DNA of 64,000 nt. Source: Pachyseris speciosa. Its lineage: Eukaryota > Cnidaria > Anthozoa > Scleractinia > Pachyseridae. A program made the translations under genes and the position numbers. The DNA lies in assembly GCA_016490735.1 (NCBI GenBank), contig JAEMWC010000560.1, positions 353,501-417,500 on the forward strand, written 5' to 3'. Each line of letters opens with the position of its first letter. Positions within the stretch are counted from its first letter, which is position 1. Below the pieces are notes generated by a model. That model ran no database searches, had not been told where the DNA came from, and saw only the letters and a program-made list of their open reading frames with translations. Positions 1-11,896 of the stretch are shown here, piece after piece.

Positions 1-3000
1 AAATCCACTGTGCCACTGGCTCAGATCACCTTTCCATACTATTTTTTACAGCATTGGGTCTGTAGCTTGAGTGAGGTCAGATGGGTGATAATTTTGACAA
101 GCAGACTATATGTAAATGCCAGTAGAAAAAGAATGCTTTTGGAGCTCCGCTTTTAGGCTTGGCTAAATATATATATTAGTGCACTTGTACATTAAGTTTG
201 CCTTTTGTTTTTCCCTTTTAATTGATAATTTGTCCCAGTCAAGGGAAGTTGATGTCATAGGTTGATTTTGTAATAACTCTAGCAGCGCGATTTTGTAGTT
301 TTTTGGTTGAATCTGTATATTAACTCTTTCCCGATTGTAGGAGGTCAAGTCACTCTCGTTATTCGATATAAGGGGTTACCACGGAGATTTCGCTGGTCCA
401 CAACACCGAAGGCTCTATCTTTGTTGTCACGCTCGTCACGCTAGCTGTCGTTTATTTACCCGGGCTGCGCGCGTCTCGCGCGGCGCCCGGGTCATAAACT
501 ACCGACGGTTCTTCTTTTTCGTCGTCAAGTATCATCCACAAATGGCACTTCCGGCGTTTCTGCGCAAGCGCTAACTATTTTTAACAACAGTGATGCGTGT
601 TGTCACGTATGGGAAAATGTTGATTCATCTTGTGGCTTTTGAAGTCTGAACAAACAATATGTTAAGAGAAGTGTCTATGCGAATGTTTGGAAGTTCAACG
701 GCGAGAAGAAAGTTTTTAACATGAGTAAACTTAACGGCAGATGGACTGCCGTGTTTCCCCGTGTCTGCTTCAGTAGACAGCGAGTAGTCTCTAATTTTGG
801 CGACGGATTGTGGGGGCACGTGCGCGCGCGAAGTTGCGAGGAGACGCGACGCGAGGGGAGCGCCAAAAATTAGAGACTACAGACAAAGGGAGTTTGACCT
901 TTCACGGCCGAGTGATTCGAGTGTAAATCTCATATCAACAGCAAGAATGATGCCTGTTGTCACGTATCGGAAAACGTCGATTCACCTTGTGTCTTTGAAG
1001 TCTGAACAACTAATATGTTAAGACAAGTGTCTATACGAATGTTTGCAAGTTCAACAGCGAGAAGAAAGCTTTTAACATGACCAAAATTTAACTCCAGATG
1101 GACTGCCGTGTTCCCGTATCCGCTCCATTGAGATGTACATTTTGTTGAATAACTCAAGTACGGGATATCACACACCCCTGAGACTTTGACAGGTAGTTTA
1201 TTTACTATTTTTCTACAATATCTCAATTTCTGGACTTTAATTTTTTGAATGATAAGCGATTATATTTTACAAATGTACTAGCGTCCCTTGAAACTGTCCA
1301 GAAACGTTCCTTTCTTGTGTTTCAAATGACCCTAGATTGACGTATTTGTAAACAGTTTCACTCTGCTAATTAATTTTCTACTCACATTTCACCGAGACTC
1401 CATTCACATTTATGCGAAAAAATCCAACATCGTTCGATAAGCGTTTCCTTTCTCAAACAATTATCCATCGAAGCGAAAACAAGTGTGCTTAGTTTTTTTT
1501 TTGGAATCAATACACTATTTTTATCATCTTGCATAACGATAAACCTCTGTGGCCTAAAGGTCATTGTTCCTGCCTGTGACGCAGCTAACCCGGATTCGAT
1601 ATCGTTTAGTGGTATATATCACGGGCTTTATTTTTTCTGTTTCTCTTTTTCTTGTTCTTTTAGAAATATTTTTTACAAGTGTTATAATTATTGTTCTCAA
1701 TGGTTGAGCTGTATTTTAGAGGAATATATGTTGATAGGGGTCTAAAGAAATAGACTCCAACGCAAGCTAAACACAATGCGTCCGATGTAAGAAAGACAGA
1801 CTTCCCTCTATTCTTTTGTTTAGCACTAAGTTAGGGATACAATACTGTTTTTTGCAAGCCCGGGTTTAGGCTAATTGTAGCCTCTTGTTCTAAATGATTA
1901 CTGCAGCTACAATTCGTTGCGTATTTGTTTTATAAGTGTGTTTTTCGAGCCATTTTCCACCTCAGAAGCCCCTTGCCCAGCATCATAAAGCTACTTTCAT
2001 AGGTAGAGGCAATCCTTTGAAAGAAAACAGAGGTGAGAAGCAATTTCACACGAATTGGGCCGCGAGTGATGGCAATTCACGGAGTGAATCGAAGTTGTGT
2101 CTCTAGCCCTTTTGTGAATGGATTCCGGGACCTGGCATGTCAACTTTTGGCGAGTTTTGACTTGTAAATAATGTAATCGGTGCAATATTTTATCAGCACG
2201 ACCGGGTGGCTCAACACGGTTCTAAAAAATATCTGAAACGGAAATTGGCGGTCTTCCATGTCGACGTTGTCAAGAAGTACCCAGAATTCCATTGGGTCAC
2301 AAAGTCGAAGAGTGCAAGTGAAATCAAAAGCGTTATCCGCGTCGCGCTAAACAAGTGAGCAGGAAAATTTGGTGCAGATCGCAAGAAGTAGAGTTGACGT
2401 TTGCTGACAATGTAGACCTTTAGCTTCAAGAGGAATTTTTGTCTTAAAAACTTCAAGACAAAGTTGCATAGTTTTTGGTGTTGTACAAGAGCATTTTAAG
2501 CCAATATTTTTGGTTCACAACCGAATAAACGGCCATATTAAATAAAAATTGGGAGTTTTGGTAAGTTAACGGGATGATAAAATCTAAAAACTGAGTATTT
2601 GGCCATAGCACTGATTCATTTCAACAATTTGGGAAAGTTGCAAGTTTTCAAGGCAATGATTCCCTGAGAAATCATATTTACTGGAACGTACGGAAAAGAG
2701 TTAAAGCTGTAAGTTTCGAAACAGGGTTGTTAAATCGGTTGAATGCATGCGTACTGAGATGAAATGAACGTTTTGAAAGCAATAAGATAATGTTCAGTTA
2801 GAAAAATGCGTTTTTATTTCCTTTTATCTTATTTCTAATGCCGTTTGTTGCGAGAATTTTGTTTGATTAAAAAATTTGGATTCCTCAATCAGGCGAAAAG
2901 TTATGTCGAAGGGTAAACGAAAACATAAGCTTATAAGAAAACGAACAGAAACGCAAGTGATAAAAAATATTTTAGTCGTTGCGTGTTGCAGTTTCTCTCG

Positions 3001-3291
3001 AGTTCAGCATAGCTAAAAGCTTTACTGAAGCTTATGCTTACTTTGTGCTTCGTAAAGTTTCCGCTACAGTAGAATAGCTATTTATCTTTAAGTTCTTACT
3101 GTTCAAAACAATTCATTGGCAATGCTGTTGCCACTGTTTAAGCTTACGAATTTTGAGTAAGAAAAAAATGTAAGATTTGCGCGTTTGTGCGCCTCGGTTC
3201 GCCACCGTTCGCTGCAGATGACTGTTTTCTACTGAAAATTCGATTTATCCTCTCCTGACTTTGAATGACTGAACGTTCTCGGTCGTTACAG
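1..3291. other. Intergenic region, repeats only, no supported gene
   Basis: No reading frame here has a recognisable domain, and none joins into a spliced gene I can defend. A GC-rich palindrome lies at about 445-505: a stretch reading into a CCCGGG block, then a CGCG-rich loop, then its mirror. A diverged direct duplication occupies 589-1118 and is listed separately. The rest, 1131-3291, is AT-rich sequence in which I see nothing specific. Confidence 0.6.
589..1118. repeat. Diverged ~170-bp direct repeat pair with a palindromic spacer
   Basis: Sequence at 589-760 recurs at 948-1118 in the same orientation, with roughly 10 percent differences by eye. Both copies begin near TGTTGTCACGTAT and run through a shared block ending around AGATGGACTGCCGTGTT. 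The spacer contains an 80-bp inverted repeat (about 787-868) whose ends read TAGTCTCTAATTTT and its complement around a CG-rich core. A repeated element copy with a small MITE between the copies explains this best. No protein is implied. Confidence 0.7.
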
Positions 3292-4945
3292 TCACCAAGA
3301 CGTATTATTTGCGGTAATAATAATAAGTAATAATAGGTCTACTTCTGAACCACAGCTTTCGGATGGTTGATCAGCGAGTTTCAAGTCTTCCAGGTGACTG
3401 TAGGACTGTTGCGCAAGCTGCACGGCTTGTTCCTTGAGAGGGCTGCAGATGAGAGGGACGGTAAGAGCAGTCATCTGGACACCTGAGCATTCACTCAGTC
3501 CCCTAACACAGAGTTCCACGGCGTCACAATCTCTTAATTCTTCATTCTTGTCCAAACGTTTTGATGAGTAGCTTCTCTTTCCTCTTGGACAACAGACCCA
3601 ATTTTCCTTTTCCTCGTTCAGATATGTAACTCCGCTGGCTGCCACTGCCAAATAGAATGCGCATATTCACAACAGGATGATGCTGATGGATCTTGATACA
3701 GAGGTGATGGCCGTTTGTAGTAGAATTGACTTGTTTTACTCCACCTACACCGTTGTAGAGGACTTGCTTTCTCTGCGGTCCGCTTCGTTAGCCCACACCA
3801 CGTTGTTTCTTGGAGATGTATTTTCTGAGGTGACGCGATCACAGTTGGCCCTTTCACATATTGGTATATGATGTCTTCCCGAGCAAATACGACATGTCTT
3901 GTTTGGAGAACAATCTCTTGCTAAGTGGCTGTGACGCAAACAAACAAAGCAGCGGCCCTGTCGTCTTAACAGATTTCTTCTGGCTTCAATGTCAGTAACT
4001 ATACGACAACTAGCGCTGGGGTACCTCTGCCTACAGAAGGTACAGGTTACAGATCCCTCAGATTGATTAGTAAGAGCTGAAGCAGATAAAACCTCTTTAC
4101 CCTTACTTGACGGCACTAATAAAGGTTTCTTAGGGGTGGGAGAGTCGGTTGGGTTTGTTCCAATCGGTTCGCAACGCTCTCTCGTCTTAAGCAGAACATC
4201 CAAATCCCACTGTGGGTCATCCACGGTCCTCGATGTGATTAAACGCACGTTCGAGGGTAATTTATCCATGAGAAGGGAAATCAAAAGTTTCCCATACGAG
4301 CCAGAATCTATTCCCAGGGCTTGAACATGTGCCTCAATTCGATCATAAAGAAAGCGTAAATGTTTCAAGTCATTGTCAACAGTTACTGCTGCAATTGTCA
4401 TCGAAAGCACTTGCAAACGAGTCCCAGAATGGACTGAAGGAAATGGGATCACCGTAGAATTTCTTAAGAGTAATCTTCGGCAGTTTCGCCTTTCCAGCTC
4501 ACAAACTTTCAGTAAACTAGTTAGAATTAAAACGAGAAATTGACTTATCTGAGCGCCCGAACCTTTCCAGTTCCAATGCGTGTAGAGTTTCGTCAATTTC
4601 CACTATCATCTGATGAATAGATTCTCTGAAGGTTCCAGTTTCCTTGATATCATCTTCGATGTGCTCTTCCTTCATTAATGCCAGAATTTCGTCGTCCAAG
4701 ATTCCGAGAATGTTCAGATTTTCCGCGGCTAGACGAGCGATTTTTTGCTCCCGCCGGTGATGCGGTTTTTTCAAATTTTGTCGCTTCGCCAGCGCCCGAT
4801 GAAAATCGCAAGTGTAGCCACCCATGAACTGGTGACGCAACAGGTAAAAACTCGCAAGAAAAAAGTCGCCTATCGGACGAGGAGGAGGACTGGCAATAAA
4901 CAAAAGGGAAGGGCGGTCACCAGGACCACCCCCACGTTCCAGCAC
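3292..4945 (-). mobile_element. BEL/Pao-type LTR retrotransposon remnant (gag and protease region)
   Basis: Minus-strand frames carry pieces of a BEL/Pao polyprotein. From the element's 5' side (right) these are an acidic N-terminal stretch at 4517-4945; a gag block at 3745-4596 with a FLYDRIEAHVQAL-type segment and a KLPSNVRLI segment; then a Cys-rich part (CTFCRQ, CFVCLRHSHLARDC, CRIC..RHH..IC) matching the paired zinc knuckles of Pao gag proteins. A further frame at 3292-3651 resembles the aspartic-protease region, with a HLEDLKLAD segment before a short Asp-Leu-Leu block. The central part of gag is missing, several frameshifts separate the pieces, and no reverse transcriptase, integrase or LTR is visible. 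It is a dead fragment. Family assignment is from motif recognition only. Confidence 0.8.
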
Positions 4946-6824
4946 TTAGGTTGTTTCTCGCATTAAAATTTTTCATTGTTTTCTCCATTTTTATAAGAAA
5001 AACAACATATAAAGCAGTTAAAAAGATGGTGAAGCAATGCATTTTATGAAATCTGACTTACCGTTTCGTATGTGGCAACATACATTTTCAAAGGTAACCG
5101 TTATGACATGAAAAAACTATCTATGTTTAAAAAGAAATTGCGAGTGATCTGGATAAGACTAAAAATAGCAGTGACATACTAATAAAGTGACAGTTTTTGA
5201 CTGATAAGATTAGCGTTTTTAAACGCTGGACATAATTTGTCCATATAAAGAAACCCATATAAAAAGTCAGGTTCAATTCTTGTATAAACAAGGTTTCTTT
5301 TATCTTGCAATGGTAATCAGTTTTTCCTGACGCAAGGATTTCAAAATGATCCCATTTTAAATTACGTCCAGTTGTTTTCGTTTCTCCGTTCGATTGGCCT
5401 TAATTTTTCCCTCACTTTGGGTCGCCCAAGGTCACTTCTGGTGGGCGGGCCACGCCCATCATCTCATTGTGACGTCAACACACGTGCCCTTTTCCACCAA
5501 TCACAGACCCGTTGCTTATCCCGTTTGATGGGACCTGTCAACAACGACCTAATGTGACTGATACCACTACTATTATATATAATATATTTTGTTCAGTTGT
5601 ATATGCATAGTTAATAGAGGGAAATGGTTATGAAGCCCGGCAAACATCAAAGGAGCGCAACAATGAGGCCTAGATTTATGTTGGAAGGTCCATGACAGTG
5701 CACATCTTTTGTTTTACTCTCACGTACTATGCGTGAATTACGTAATCGCAATGTTTCTATTGGTTATTTGCATGAACACGCGTAACCACCTATTGTTATT
5801 TGTGCACGGTCAAACCCCCCCCCCCCCCCCCAAAAAAAAAACACATAAATAAGAAACAATTTTCCTAGGTTTCATGACCATTTTCCTCTAATAACTATGG
5901 TATATGCTAATATTTGATGTATTTATTTACAGAAAAACGGGTATGGGAGTGACATGTTTGCCCTAAATTCTTAGTAAGCATATGGTAACGGCAGGTGGCA
6001 TGAGATCTTTCTACCATATTTTTTATTAGTATTTTGCGTATATTTATTTACAGAGAAACGGGGGTGAGTTGTTCGCCCTAAATGTTTTATTAGTATATTG
6101 AAATGATTATAATAATATACACAGAATAAAGATTTTGACTTCAAAGGTCGATAAATTACTGTGTTACTTAGTTTAAAAAATTGCAGGAGTGTATAAATGC
6201 TGACAAAAAATGAATTAAACAAATGTAAAGCCAGCAACCCGAGCTTTTCCCAACCCCTGTACGATTTAATTTCCCTTGTTCTTCTTATAAACAATTCTTT
6301 ATTGTGGTGTAGACTGCAAAACAGCCGTATTTTTGCGTTGGTCGAATGCGACGTCTTGTCAAGCGAAAAGTCTAGAGCGAGGGTGAGAACGTAGAGTAAG
6401 CCTGGGGAGGGACGCTGAAAGTGTAAAGATAAATAGATACATAAATAGATGCAATGAGATTACAACAACACAATTCGAGCCGACGTACTTGTCCTAACTT
6501 TTGTTCTCAAAAGCAATTCACGTCTGTTTGGTCTGCGCAAGTAGCGTACTTACAGCAATCAGACAGTCCAGCTTGTGACTGTCACCCTCTGTCAGGCCGC
6601 TATCAGGTTTATTATACAGTAGGTGAGATTATTTCTGCTTTGTGATGGCAAATTATGCCACAGATTATAACATCCTTCGTCAAAGATGTAATCATTTATT
6701 GGATTCTTCTGCACAATACCTTCGTTTAGTTATCAGACGGTGTTTATTATAATCGCGTGTGACCCATATGGCAGCATCAAAACCTTCAAGACTCCTGGCA
6801 ACAATCCCGGTGACAACTTACCGC
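4946..6824. other. Gene-free AT-rich region with a poly-C tract
   Basis: No convincing coding sequence. A C-run followed by an A-run lies at about 5814-5840. A diverged pair of about 80 bp repeats at 5905-5985 and 6022-6100; both contain TATTTATTTACAGA then an ACGGG block then GCCCTAAAT. CRE-like TGACGTCA-type words occur near 5470. The functional content is unknown. Confidence 0.5.
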
Positions 6825-7034
6825 GTGCACAATCAATCTCGTTCCCAGAGCCCACGTTCCCCTTATTCAGCGGAGCGGGGAACGAGAGACTCTTGGATAA
6901 TCCATTTCAGCTAATTTTTTGATTGGCTGAAAACTGAGCATGAGCAGAAGTTTCAAAGCTTAAAATGGCGGACTAAATTTGGCGGACTTAGAAGTCAGTG
7001 AAGGTATCGTCAAGTCATTATTCTTTGTAGATGC

Positions 7035-7241
7035 TGCAATTTAGAGGTTAAGAACAATCCAATTGGCGTGTTTGAAGAAAAGGCACAAAATGAAAGGCTT
7101 CTAAATCATTTGGAAGAAATCACGGGGCTAAATACCTTCGACGGCGATGGATTTCCTAGGAAAATATGGCCGTGTGAATCAATTTTCGGAAAATGGGCGT
7201 CTGTGTCTGAAGTCTCGGGAAAAGCAAGAAGACCTCTTTGA
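7035..7241 (+). pseudogene. Coding-like fragment of unknown family inside the TIR element
   Basis: An open frame of about 69 codons reads like protein rather than random sequence: NERLLNHLEEITGLNTFDG followed by FPRKIWPCESI. It ends at a TGA, and reading-frame character continues weakly beyond in shifted frames. There is no convincing start codon. The spacing of a conserved-looking PRK..PCESI block suggests the front part of a transposon-encoded protein. I do not recognise the family. Confidence 0.35.
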
Positions 7242-7999
7242 GATTTAAGAGAGGTAAAAAAGCAGCTGAAAGTCCATCGGTAGTGGAGTCACGGGTGGTC
7301 AAACGCGGTAAACGGAATGATGTGAACCAACATGGATCATCAGCTCCTGCTGTTCAGAAGAGCCTGCAGATGATTTACTCCTATTTACCCCAAAGAAAAG
7401 GGTTGTGAAACCCTTCAGGAACAGCGACCGAGAACTCTACCGAATTGGCTGCAGAGGGCTCCGATTGTTCAACAAAGTCAGAGTGTAGTAATTCTAGCAA
7501 GGCTGGTCTTCGTAATAGTGAGGTTGGTTGGGTTGATCATGATCTCTAATCTGCCATTCATTGTACAATCCGATCGTGTTTTTTATTGTAGTAATATAAT
7601 TGGAAAAATGAAGTAAAGGTCATGCAATACCTCATTCTTGCCCGTTGTGTTATTTTATTTTGTTCTGTTCTCTTGCCATATCTTAAATGTTTTGATGTAT
7701 TTATAATTTGTCTAGAATTTTGAATCACTTGCTCTGTAAATCTTTTATTTATTTTACAATATACGTATTTAACACTGTTCGCCCTGACTGGCCTTTGCTA
7801 ACTGCAGGCAGTGCATATTTCTGTAATATTATTTCATAAATAAATAAACTAAACTAAAACTAAACTAATTTAATATGTTGTTTTGTCAAATACCCATTTG
7901 TTGAGGGTATAAAATGCAGCAGTACAAATGACGGTGAGATGACTGAAGACAAGTGACAAGGACACATGGCTTCTAAAACTCTTAAAGCAGTGGAATGAT

Positions 8000-8372
8000 C
8001 ATCATCCTCAAATTTCTTGTTAAATGAGGTAGCTAAGCATTATGGCAGACAAAGTAACATTGTCCCTGAGTCAACTAGCCATACACATGCATGTAAAACA
8101 TGTACCTCTGATTACATCAAAGAGATGATAAAGGTGGTCAGAGGGAAAAAGCCATTTGAACATCAACCAGGGAGGACTCTTAATAGTTTCTTGTCTATCT
8201 CGTAGAGGCTGTTAGATCAGCTTGATGCACTTCCTTTACACACATGGTCAACCTGACACAAGAACCAACTGGCGACAAATCCATCATTCCAACTGTAAAG
8301 ACTGGTTGTGATGATGATTAGGATGCAAGTGATGATGAGGAAGAAGAGGACATTTTAGATGATGAGATGAAT
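8000..8372 (+). pseudogene. Coding-like debris inside the TIR element
   Basis: The frame at 8017-8205 includes KHYGRQSNIVPESTSHTHAC, then CTSDYIKEMIKVVRGKKPFE. After a frame break an acidic tail follows, around 8310-8372 (aspartate/glutamate run, then stop). The pieces look like the C-terminal part of one protein broken by small lesions. The family is not recognised. Its orientation is opposite to the helicase remnant in the same element. Confidence 0.35.
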
Positions 8373-8999
8373 TAGTTTAGGTCAGGGGTATTCAGTGTAT
8401 CCAGGCTAGAATAGTATTTAGGACCAAGCTAATATTACTACACTCCTTAGCTTTAAGTAATACATTTGAAGTCTTTTAACATGAACATGATTAGTTGGAG
8501 ACTGTTACAATATTTCATATAAATTTGTTTGTATTTGTTGATAATTATCATTTTCACTACAGGGCAAACTTGGAAAGGTTGGGAAGAAAATTTGTTTCTT
8601 TATTTACAAGAATCTAACCTGTGTTCATATTTCCAAATTTATTTAGTATTTCTTGCAGGGTTCTTTTCAGTTTAAAGCCATATTTCCCTGCAATATTATT
8701 ATGGGGTTAGTTCGTCAGTACTAAATTAGGCTTAAAACTTTGCCCCTCTATCGAGTTTTGGCTACATCATTAAACCTTTAACTGACAGTCATAATATTGA
8801 GCAAAAATAAGTTTAGCTCTTTCATACATGCTATATGCTGCTGGATAATATAAAAAAAATGTTTCAGTGATCTCACAACAATATTTATAGAAACAATGTC
8901 TTCCACTTTTTCAAAAGATGTTAATTCTTGTGTTTCAAGACTGAATTAGTGAGAGAAATTGCAAAACCACTTGTGAGGACCACCCTGCCAACTGTACTC

Positions 9000-10605
9000 C
9001 TACCTAGTTCCCCTTACAATATTTAAGCCGGTATAAAGGTCTCTTTTAATTTCTGCCTGAACATTAACTTTGAAGAAGGTTTCATCACCCATTGGATTGT
9101 TGGATATATCACCAAGCTGATCACTGGAAATAGTCTCCATAAAGTTCAGGGTCATCTGCAGCTCTTACAAGCTGACAATCATCACAAGTACAGACAAGAC
9201 TGTGAAAATCACAGCAGTATGCAGGCCCTGGGACAGCAGGAACTTTGTGGTCAAAGTAACTTAGTATTAATTTCGTTTTACATTCCCTTGATTGCACACA
9301 GTTTCTCATCACATCTGCCATGCTTTTTTCTTGATTTTAATTTGTCATATGAATTGAAGTAAATATCAGCCCTGGCTGGAAGACCATCTCTACCAGGTGT
9401 ACACATTTCTTGGCAGTATTCCTCCATTGTGTAAGGAACTCCAATATGGACAATTTGTTGAATGTTATTCAGCTGGCCTGAACGTGGACCTTGAACAAAA
9501 AAGTTTTGATTCATGCCCCTCACATTGTATTGAGGTGTTAATCTATTAACCAGTGAGAGAAGTCAGGTAAATATGAGCTTCTTAGCCAACAAGATATAAT
9601 AATAGCTAAAAAAGTGAATACATTTTTTTTGTCTATGTTAAGAAAATAATTTTAGTGCACCCAATCCCCCAACAAGATATAATAATAGCTAAAAAAGTGA
9701 ATACATTTTTTTGTCTATGTTAAGAAAATAATTTTAGTGTACCCAATCTCCCACCCCCAAAAAGAATACTTAATTTGTTATCATCTCTGAATGTCTATCT
9801 TGGTATGATGGAAGGAAACCGATGATTAAATATTTATTGTACCTAATGCAGCTTTCCCTCATTTAACTTTGTAAGTGGTCTTACTAGAACATACACAGTA
9901 ACTATCAGAATATTTAAGAAGCGACCAAACGCAAAGTAGTAAGATTATGATGACTTCGTAAAAATATGGCAGAGGTCGAATAAAGTAAGGCTGAAACAAC
10001 TGAATCAAGTTTGAAGTTACTCTTTATTTTAAATTACATTATTGCCAAAGTATCAACATCGATCAGAAAAACATCACGAGTATTTTTATACATACCACCG
10101 CAGAACTAAATGAGCCCCATCGATAACAATTGCCCGGACACTTTCTTGAAAATGCCTTTCCTTTAACATTTTAGCCACATTCCTGCTATCCACGAACACC
10201 TCTGGGTGCCCGAACAACAAACTGCATTTTCGCGCATTTTTAGGTAAAGAAACCTTTTTTTCTCCATCCTCTATCGCGACTCTTTGTATCACACAAACAT
10301 TAAGAAAACGTTCCGGTTTTTTTAACTTGGTCCTTCATTAACGCGTTCAACGGGGAAACCACGGTTACCACACAGCCAGTCTTTTTGTTTATACGTAATA
10401 GAATGAAGTTCTCCTTTACGATCGCGAAGGAAATCAAACATTGGTAAATCAGCACTGCTAAGACATCCTTTTTGTCCACACAGATTGCCTTTATGGCTTC
10501 AAGTTGCTCCTATTTTAATTCCTGCTCTGGCTGTCCGAGTTTTCCCAAAGAAAACCTAATAGCTTCGCGGAATATAGCTTCCGAGATCTGTGTTTCGGCA
10601 GCCAT
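9000..10605 (-). pseudogene. RecQ-like superfamily 2 helicase, disrupted, carried by the TIR element
   Basis: The gene starts with an ATG at 10603-10605 (MAAETQISEAIF) and runs leftward. A Q-motif-like QLEAIKAI is followed by KKDVLAVLIYQ, where the Walker A block PTGxGKS expected of RecQ helicases is absent by a clean in-frame gap. Motif Ia (VVSPLNALMKDQ) and a motif II variant (VIDGAHLVLRW, with DGAH instead of DEAH) follow. The second part (9130-9523) has a motif VI remnant TPGRDGLPA instead of GRAGRDG, then a Cys-rich tail. Other lesions are a TAG before the Q motif and a frameshift near 9125. The 9530-10085 interval looks intronic and holds a tandem duplication. It cannot encode an active helicase. 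Confidence 0.75.
9586..9756. repeat. Tandem duplication of ~84 bp
   Basis: Two adjacent, almost identical copies begin at CCAACAAGATATAATAATAG and end in a C-rich block (CCAATC then C-runs). The differences are a one-base change in a T-run and a few substitutions, so the duplication is recent. It lies between the two coding blocks of the helicase pseudogene. Confidence 0.85.
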
Positions 10606-10834
10606 TTCCCAAATGAGTTCAAGCCTGCGCAGTTGAGCCGATGACAAGAATCCTGTCACGATGAAATGGATTATCCCAGAGTCTCTCGTTCCCCGCTCCG
10701 CTGAATAAGGGGAACGTGGGCTCTGGGAACGAGATTGGTGCACAATAATTTAAAATCTGTACGCACAATACATGACAATACTTAACATCCTTGAAGAGCG
10801 AGTCCTTGTGAGTGATCGTCGCAGAAGTAAACAC

Positions 10835-11860
10835 TACTTAATTAGTAGCGAGTATAAAGAAATTCAGGCTTACAAGGGAATCGAACCCATGACCTCTGCG
10901 ATACCGATGCAGTGCTCTACAACTGAGCTAACAAGCCAACTGGGAGCGGGTGTCTGGAAAACTCAGACCTAGAAAACTCAGACCCCCCCAATCTGGAAAA
11001 CTCAGACCCCCTCAAAACTATACAAATTTTCAAAGTCAAATAAACGTGGACAAAATGAATTATCGCCGTTCAGTGCGCTGAAATGTTACACGCTCTATTT
11101 ATCGCAGATAACAAACATTTCACCTTTGTCGTCTCATGTTATTATTATCTGCTCCGAAGCACAAGACCTAGAAAACTCAGACCCCCCCAATCTGGAAAAC
11201 TCAGACCCCCTCATGAACGGCGATAATTCATTTTGCCCACGTTTATTTGACTTTGAAAATTTATATAGTTTTGAGGGGGTCTGAGTTTTCCAGTTTGGGG
11301 GGGTCTGAGTTTTCTAGGTCTTGTGCTCCGGAGCCGATGAAAAAAAAACATGAGACGACAAAGGTGAAGTGTTTGTTATCTGCGATAAATAGAGGGTGTA
11401 ACATTTCAGCGCACTGAACGGCGATAATTCATTTTGTCCAAGTTTATTTGACTTTGAAAATTTGTATAGTTATGAGGGGGTCTGAGTTTTCCAGTTTGGG
11501 GGGTCTGAGCTTTCTAGGTCTCGTGCTCCGGAGCCGATTATAATAACATGAGACGACAAAAGTGAAGTGTTATCTGCGATAAATAGAGGGTGTAACATTT
11601 CAGCACACTGAACGACGATAATTCATTTTGTCCACGTTTATTTGACTTTGAAAATTTGTATAGTTATGAGGGGGTCTGAGTTTTCCAGATTGGGGGGTCT
11701 GAGTTTTCTAGGTCTGAGTTTTCTAGGTCTGAGTTTTCCAGACACCCAACTGGGAGCTGGTAATTTTGTTAGTTCGTATTATATACCCGTGAGTAATGAA
11801 TGCATGACAATGAATACATGAAAATCATATATTTGAACTGCGGGTTACAGAATTAATGAA
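10835..11860 (-). mobile_element. tRNA-headed SINE (family 2), split by a fold-back element
   Basis: Read on the minus strand, the head at about 10869-10945 has an A box (TTAGCTCAGTTGTAGAGC) and a B box (GGTTCGATTCC) with a tRNA-like clover, followed by a tail also seen at 19998-20034. The sequence to the right of 11758 matches the reverse complement of 19840-19918, the other flank of the same family. The 800-bp element at 10948-11747 therefore interrupted a formerly continuous copy. Confidence 0.7.
10948..11747. mobile_element. 800-bp fold-back DNA element with 10-bp target duplication
   Basis: The termini are GGGTGTCTGGAAAACTCAG and the exact complement, flanked by AACTGGGAGC on both sides (10938-10947 and 11748-11757). 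Inside, one arm in one orientation faces about two and a half tandem copies of a roughly 245-bp unit in the other. The units are separated by repeats of CTGGAAAACTCAGACCCCC or its complement. Units contain a block beginning CGGCGATAATTCATTTTG. There is no coding capacity. The 9-11 bp duplication and G-starting TIR fit Mutator-like non-autonomous elements; the superfamily is inferred. Confidence 0.85.
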
Positions 11861-11896
11861 GGTGCCAAACATCCTTGTTGTAAAAGTCAATTGAAC

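Larger units (their letters stand above)
6834..10737. mobile_element. 3.9-kb terminal-inverted-repeat DNA element with 9-bp target duplication
   Basis: The left end starts CAATCTCGTTCCCAGAGCCC, and the right end is its exact complement ending at 10737. The inverted repeats extend about 80 bp, through an inner small palindrome around CCCCTTATTCAGCGGAGCGGGG. GTGCACAAT flanks both ends perfectly (6825-6833 and 10738-10746), so the two ends moved as one unit. A 9-bp duplication is typical of Mutator-like elements, but no transposase was recognised. The interior carries a broken RecQ-like helicase gene on the minus strand (9000-10605) and plus-strand coding-like debris (7035-7241, about 8000-8372). 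The remainder is non-coding. Confidence 0.85.

Noticed and set aside
9586..9756. CRISPR-like or satellite array
   Set aside because: Only two copies with no spacers; a simple tandem duplication.
10869..10945. Functional tRNA-Thr gene on the minus strand
   Set aside because: The loop could offer GGT, but the copy is followed by a SINE tail and has a related SINE copy at 19920; treated as SINE.
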